From assembly GCA_025360085.1 (NCBI GenBank), contig JANYCW010000046.1, positions 52,036 to 116,035 on the forward strand: a stretch of 64,000 bases of DNA. The letters are read 5' to 3'. The position numbers were made by a program, and so were the translations under genes. Under the pieces are notes generated by a model. That model saw only the letters and a list, made by a program, of their open reading frames with translations, was not told the DNA's origin and made no database searches. Positions 61,391 to 64,000 of this stretch are shown piece by piece. Every line of letters starts with the position of its first letter. Position 1 is the first letter of the stretch. This DNA comes from Actinomycetes bacterium (lineage in GTDB: Bacteria; Actinomycetota; Actinomycetes; Nanopelagicales; Nanopelagicaceae).

Positions 61391-64000
61391 CTACTTCTTG
61401 GCTACCCAGACAGCTTCCACGAGTACATCGGTTGAACCCACTTTGAATCTCGAGCCCGATAGGTAGTTAGCAGTTCCAATTTTCCACGAACTGAAAGTGA
61501 ATCCAGCCTTAGTCAATCCAAGACTTGGTGCAAGTGCGAATGTAAATCCTTCTGCCAAGGAGAACTGCGCTGGAAGAGTCCCGCTACCTCCGTTTAAGGA
61601 GTACGTGACAGTCCGAGCAACGGCAGCTATCCACGTAGCTGTCAAAGTAATATCACTGGAGCCAACGGTGTATTTATCACCAGGTAGATAGAGTTTGGTT
61701 CCATCAGTCCAACCTCCAAAGCTCGAACCGGTCTTAGTTATTCCTGTACTAGCGGCGACAGTAAATGTTGCTCCTACTGCAACTGGTGACTGACCTGGTT
61801 TAGTTCCTGTTGCACCACTGAGGAGGTAGGTAACGGTGCGGGTTACTGTTGATGCCCATTGAGCAGTAAAGACAATATTAGAAGTACCCACCGTATAGGT
61901 AGAGCCAGGCTGAAGTACGTCGGCTCCATCTGACCAGCCAGCAAAGGCAAATCCACTTCTGCTAATCGTTTCAGCCACAGCTACCGTAAAAGTTGCACCA
62001 GTTTGTAACGCGGCTTGAATTGGTACATTTCCAACACCACCGACACCAAGTGCATAGGTGATAGTACGTGTTATAGCAGGCGTCCACACTGCAGACAAGA
62101 CTATGTTTGAGTTTGCCACCGTATAAGTAGTACCTGGTTGGAACGTATTGGCTCCATCAGTCCAGGTACTAAACGTAAATCCATTTCTTGTTATACCGGC
62201 ATCATCGGCAACCGTGAACTTCGCTCCTGCTGGCAACGGCGATTCTGTAGGAGTTGTTCCAACACCGCTATTTAATGCATATCGAATCGTGCGAGTTGGA
62301 GCCTGGCTCCAGATGACGGTGAATGTGACGTTTGAATTTCCGACGGCATACGACGCTTCAGGAGCAAAGTTAGTCGTGCCATCGCTCCAACTACTAAATG
62401 TAAATCCATTACGAGTAATTCCCGCATTATCTGCAAGCGTAATCTCGGTGCCCGATGCAACTGAACTCTGCTTAGGTACAGTTCCGCTTCCTCCGCCGAG
62501 GTTAAAGGTAATTGTGCGTAGAACAACTTGGGTCCAGACGGCAGTAAGAGTTACATTGCTCGTATCAACGCTATAGGTGGCACCAGGTAAATATGTGCGA
62601 GTTCCGTCGCTCCATGACGTAAAGGCAAATCCAGCACGAGTAATTCCGGCGTCATCTGCAACGGTAAAGCTCTCTCCCACGACCACGTTTGCTTGAGTTG
62701 GCAATGTTCCAACTCCATTAGCTAAGTTGTAAGTAACAGTTCGGCTTACCACTTGAACCCAAACAGCGGTTAAAACAATATTTGTAGTCGATGCCGTGTA
62801 GCTCGCATTCGCAGCGTAATTGACCGATCCATTTGTCCAGTTACTGAAAGTGAAGCCCTCTTTAGTAATGCCTGTGCTCAGTGCAGTTCTAAACGTCAAT
62901 CCCTGAATGACTGGAGTCTGTGTTGGAAGAGGACCAACTCCGCCAGCCAAATCATAGGTAACTGTCCTCGTTGGATTAACCGTCCAGAGGGCAGTTAACA
63001 CGACGTTATTTGCACCCATGGTGTAAGCAGATCCCACATCAAATGTTGCAGTTCCATCACTCCACTTGCTAAAGGAGAATCCTGCTCGGGTAAAGCCATC
63101 ATTGCCGGCCACAATAAAGCTGGCACCCTCAGGAACATCTTCTTGAATTGGTGTTGGACCCGTTCCGCCAACGACTGGATTTGTAATACCTACAGTTGTA
63201 CTTCCAATGATGTAAGTAACTGTGTGAGTTATGTTGCGTGACCAAATTGCCGTCAAAGTTACAGCCTCGCGGCCAATTACATAGGTAGACCCTGGGAGAT
63301 AACTACTTATTCCATCTGACCAGGTGATAAACGTGAATCCAGGTCGCAGATTTGGTTTGGATGCAACTGTAAAACTCAAACCTTCAACAACATCTGCCTG
63401 CGTTGGAATATTTCCGGTACCTCCGGCAAGAACATAATCAACGCTTCGACTTCCTGCCTGTGTCCACTGCGCCGTCAAAGTGATGTTGTCCTTACCAACC
63501 AGATAAGTTGATCCTGGGGCATAACTTATCTTTCCATCGCTCCAATCGCTAAAAGTAAAGCCAACTTTGGCCAAGCCCGTTCCATCAGCGACAACGAAAC
63601 GTAGACCCTCCGAGATTGATGGTTGAACAGGAAGTGTTCCTGTGCCGGCTGCAAGGGTGTAAGTAATCGTGCGACGAGTACCTGGATTCCAAATCGCAAA
63701 GAGAGTTGCGTTAGAGGTAAAGGCGTAGTTAGCCTCATTAGGGTATGAGATGGGGGCATCTAAAGCCGTTGAAGTCGCCCAACCACCGAATGTATATCCG
63801 GTTCGCGTAAATGTATTTGGAATGAGCTTGGTTGTTGTATTCGTTGACTGTGTGTAATCAGCGCCGACGCCCTCATTGGCATTAAATGTCACAGTTGAAT
63901 TAAGTGCGACGTTCCATTGCGCTGTCAGAGTTACATTGCCACCACTCACTGTGAATGAGCTACCAGTTGCAAACGAGATAGCTTCGATTCCAGATCCCGA
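61391..64000 (-). CDS. Large Listeria-Bacteroides (InlB B-like) repeat surface protein, C-terminal part; 5' end outside window
   Basis: Frame open from 64000 to TAG at 61391; about ten ~75-aa units RTVTY.LAGG.GTLPTQ...G..FTVA...GITR.GFTFS.WSDG...Y.PG..Y.VG.SNVTLTAVW. Confidence 0.9.
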   Translation of the reverse strand, partial: SGSGIEAISFATGSSFTVSGGNVTLTAQWNVALNSTVTFNANEGVGADYTQSTNTTTKLIPNTFTRTGYTFGGWATSTALDAPISYPNEANYAFTSNATLFAIWNPGTRRTITYTLAAGTGTLPVQPSISEGLRFVVADGTGLAKVGFTFSDWSDGKISYAPGSTYLVGKDNITLTAQWTQAGSRSVDYVLAGGTGNIPTQADVVEGLSFTVASKPNLRPGFTFITWSDGISSYLPGSTYVIGREAVTLTAIWSRNITHTVTYIIGSTTVGITNPVVGGTGPTPIQEDVPEGASFIVAGNDGFTRAGFSFSKWSDGTATFDVGSAYTMGANNVVLTALWTVNPTRTVTYDLAGGVGPLPTQTPVIQGLTFRTALSTGITKEGFTFSNWTNGSVNYAANASYTASTTNIVLTAVWVQVVSRTVTYNLANGVGTLPTQANVVVGESFTVADDAGITRAGFAFTSWSDGTRTYLPGATYSVDTSNVTLTAVWTQVVLRTITFNLGGGSGTVPKQSSVASGTEITLADNAGITRNGFTFSSWSDGTTNFAPEASYAVGNSNVTFTVIWSQAPTRTIRYALNSGVGTTPTESPLPAGAKFTVADDAGITRNGFTFSTWTDGANTFQPGTTYTVANSNIVLSAVWTPAITRTITYALGVGGVGNVPIQAALQTGATFTVAVAETISRSGFAFAGWSDGADVLQPGSTYTVGTSNIVFTAQWASTVTRTVTYLLSGATGTKPGQSPVAVGATFTVAASTGITKTGSSFGGWTDGTKLYLPGDKYTVGSSDITLTATWIAAVARTVTYSLNGGSGTLPAQFSLAEGFTFALAPSLGLTKAGFTFSSWKIGTANYLSGSRFKVGSTDVLVEAVWVAKK
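61394..63673 (-). repeat. About ten protein-coding repeats, period roughly 225-230 bp
   Basis: Ten translated units each beginning R(T/S)(V/I)xY or THTVTY and ending LTAxW; sequences diverged from one another. Confidence 0.9.

Noticed and set aside
62148-62576. 142-aa + strand ORF inside the repeat protein
   Set aside because: Antisense shadow of the repetitive coding frame, low-complexity and with no recognisable family.
61394-63673. Possible CRISPR or satellite array at the right edge
   Set aside because: Repeat period is ~225-230 bp, copies are diverged, and the frame is continuously coding; it is a protein repeat.

Overview
The window reads as one contiguous, gene-dense stretch of a moderate-GC actinobacterial chromosome. 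Gene order and short intergenic gaps look like a streamlined (for example freshwater acI/Nanopelagicales-type) genome; this placement is inference and was not computed. About 90% of genes lie on the minus strand in long, overlapping runs. In order they cover: hisG/hisE; a riboflavin-type PnuC transporter behind an FMN riboswitch; rpe-rsmB-fmt-def-priA-metK-coaBC-rpoZ-(mIHF+gmk); a full pyrimidine operon (pyrF-D-K-carB-carA-pyrC-B-R); bldD-nusB-efp; an aro operon; mltG-ruvX-alaS-aspS-hisS; rel; secF/secD; ruvB-A-C; yebC; pdxT/pdxS; a phosphatidylinositol-mannoside cluster; thrS; pabC/pabB; three tRNAs (Gly, Cys, Val); a tryptophanase; and a large repeat-rich (Listeria-Bacteroides / InlB B-like) surface protein running off the right edge. 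I saw no CRISPR array, prophage, transposon or rRNA, and no clearly undescribed multigene system. The best leads are: (1) an FMN riboswitch driving a lone riboflavin transporter where rib biosynthesis genes often sit; (2) a PyrR-binding-loop-like element next to the pyrR Shine-Dalgarno; (3) an in-frame mIHF-guanylate kinase ORF; (4) a P-loop-less EF-G-like relic protein; (5) a BldD homolog with an intact c-di-GMP motif; (6) the giant repeat protein.
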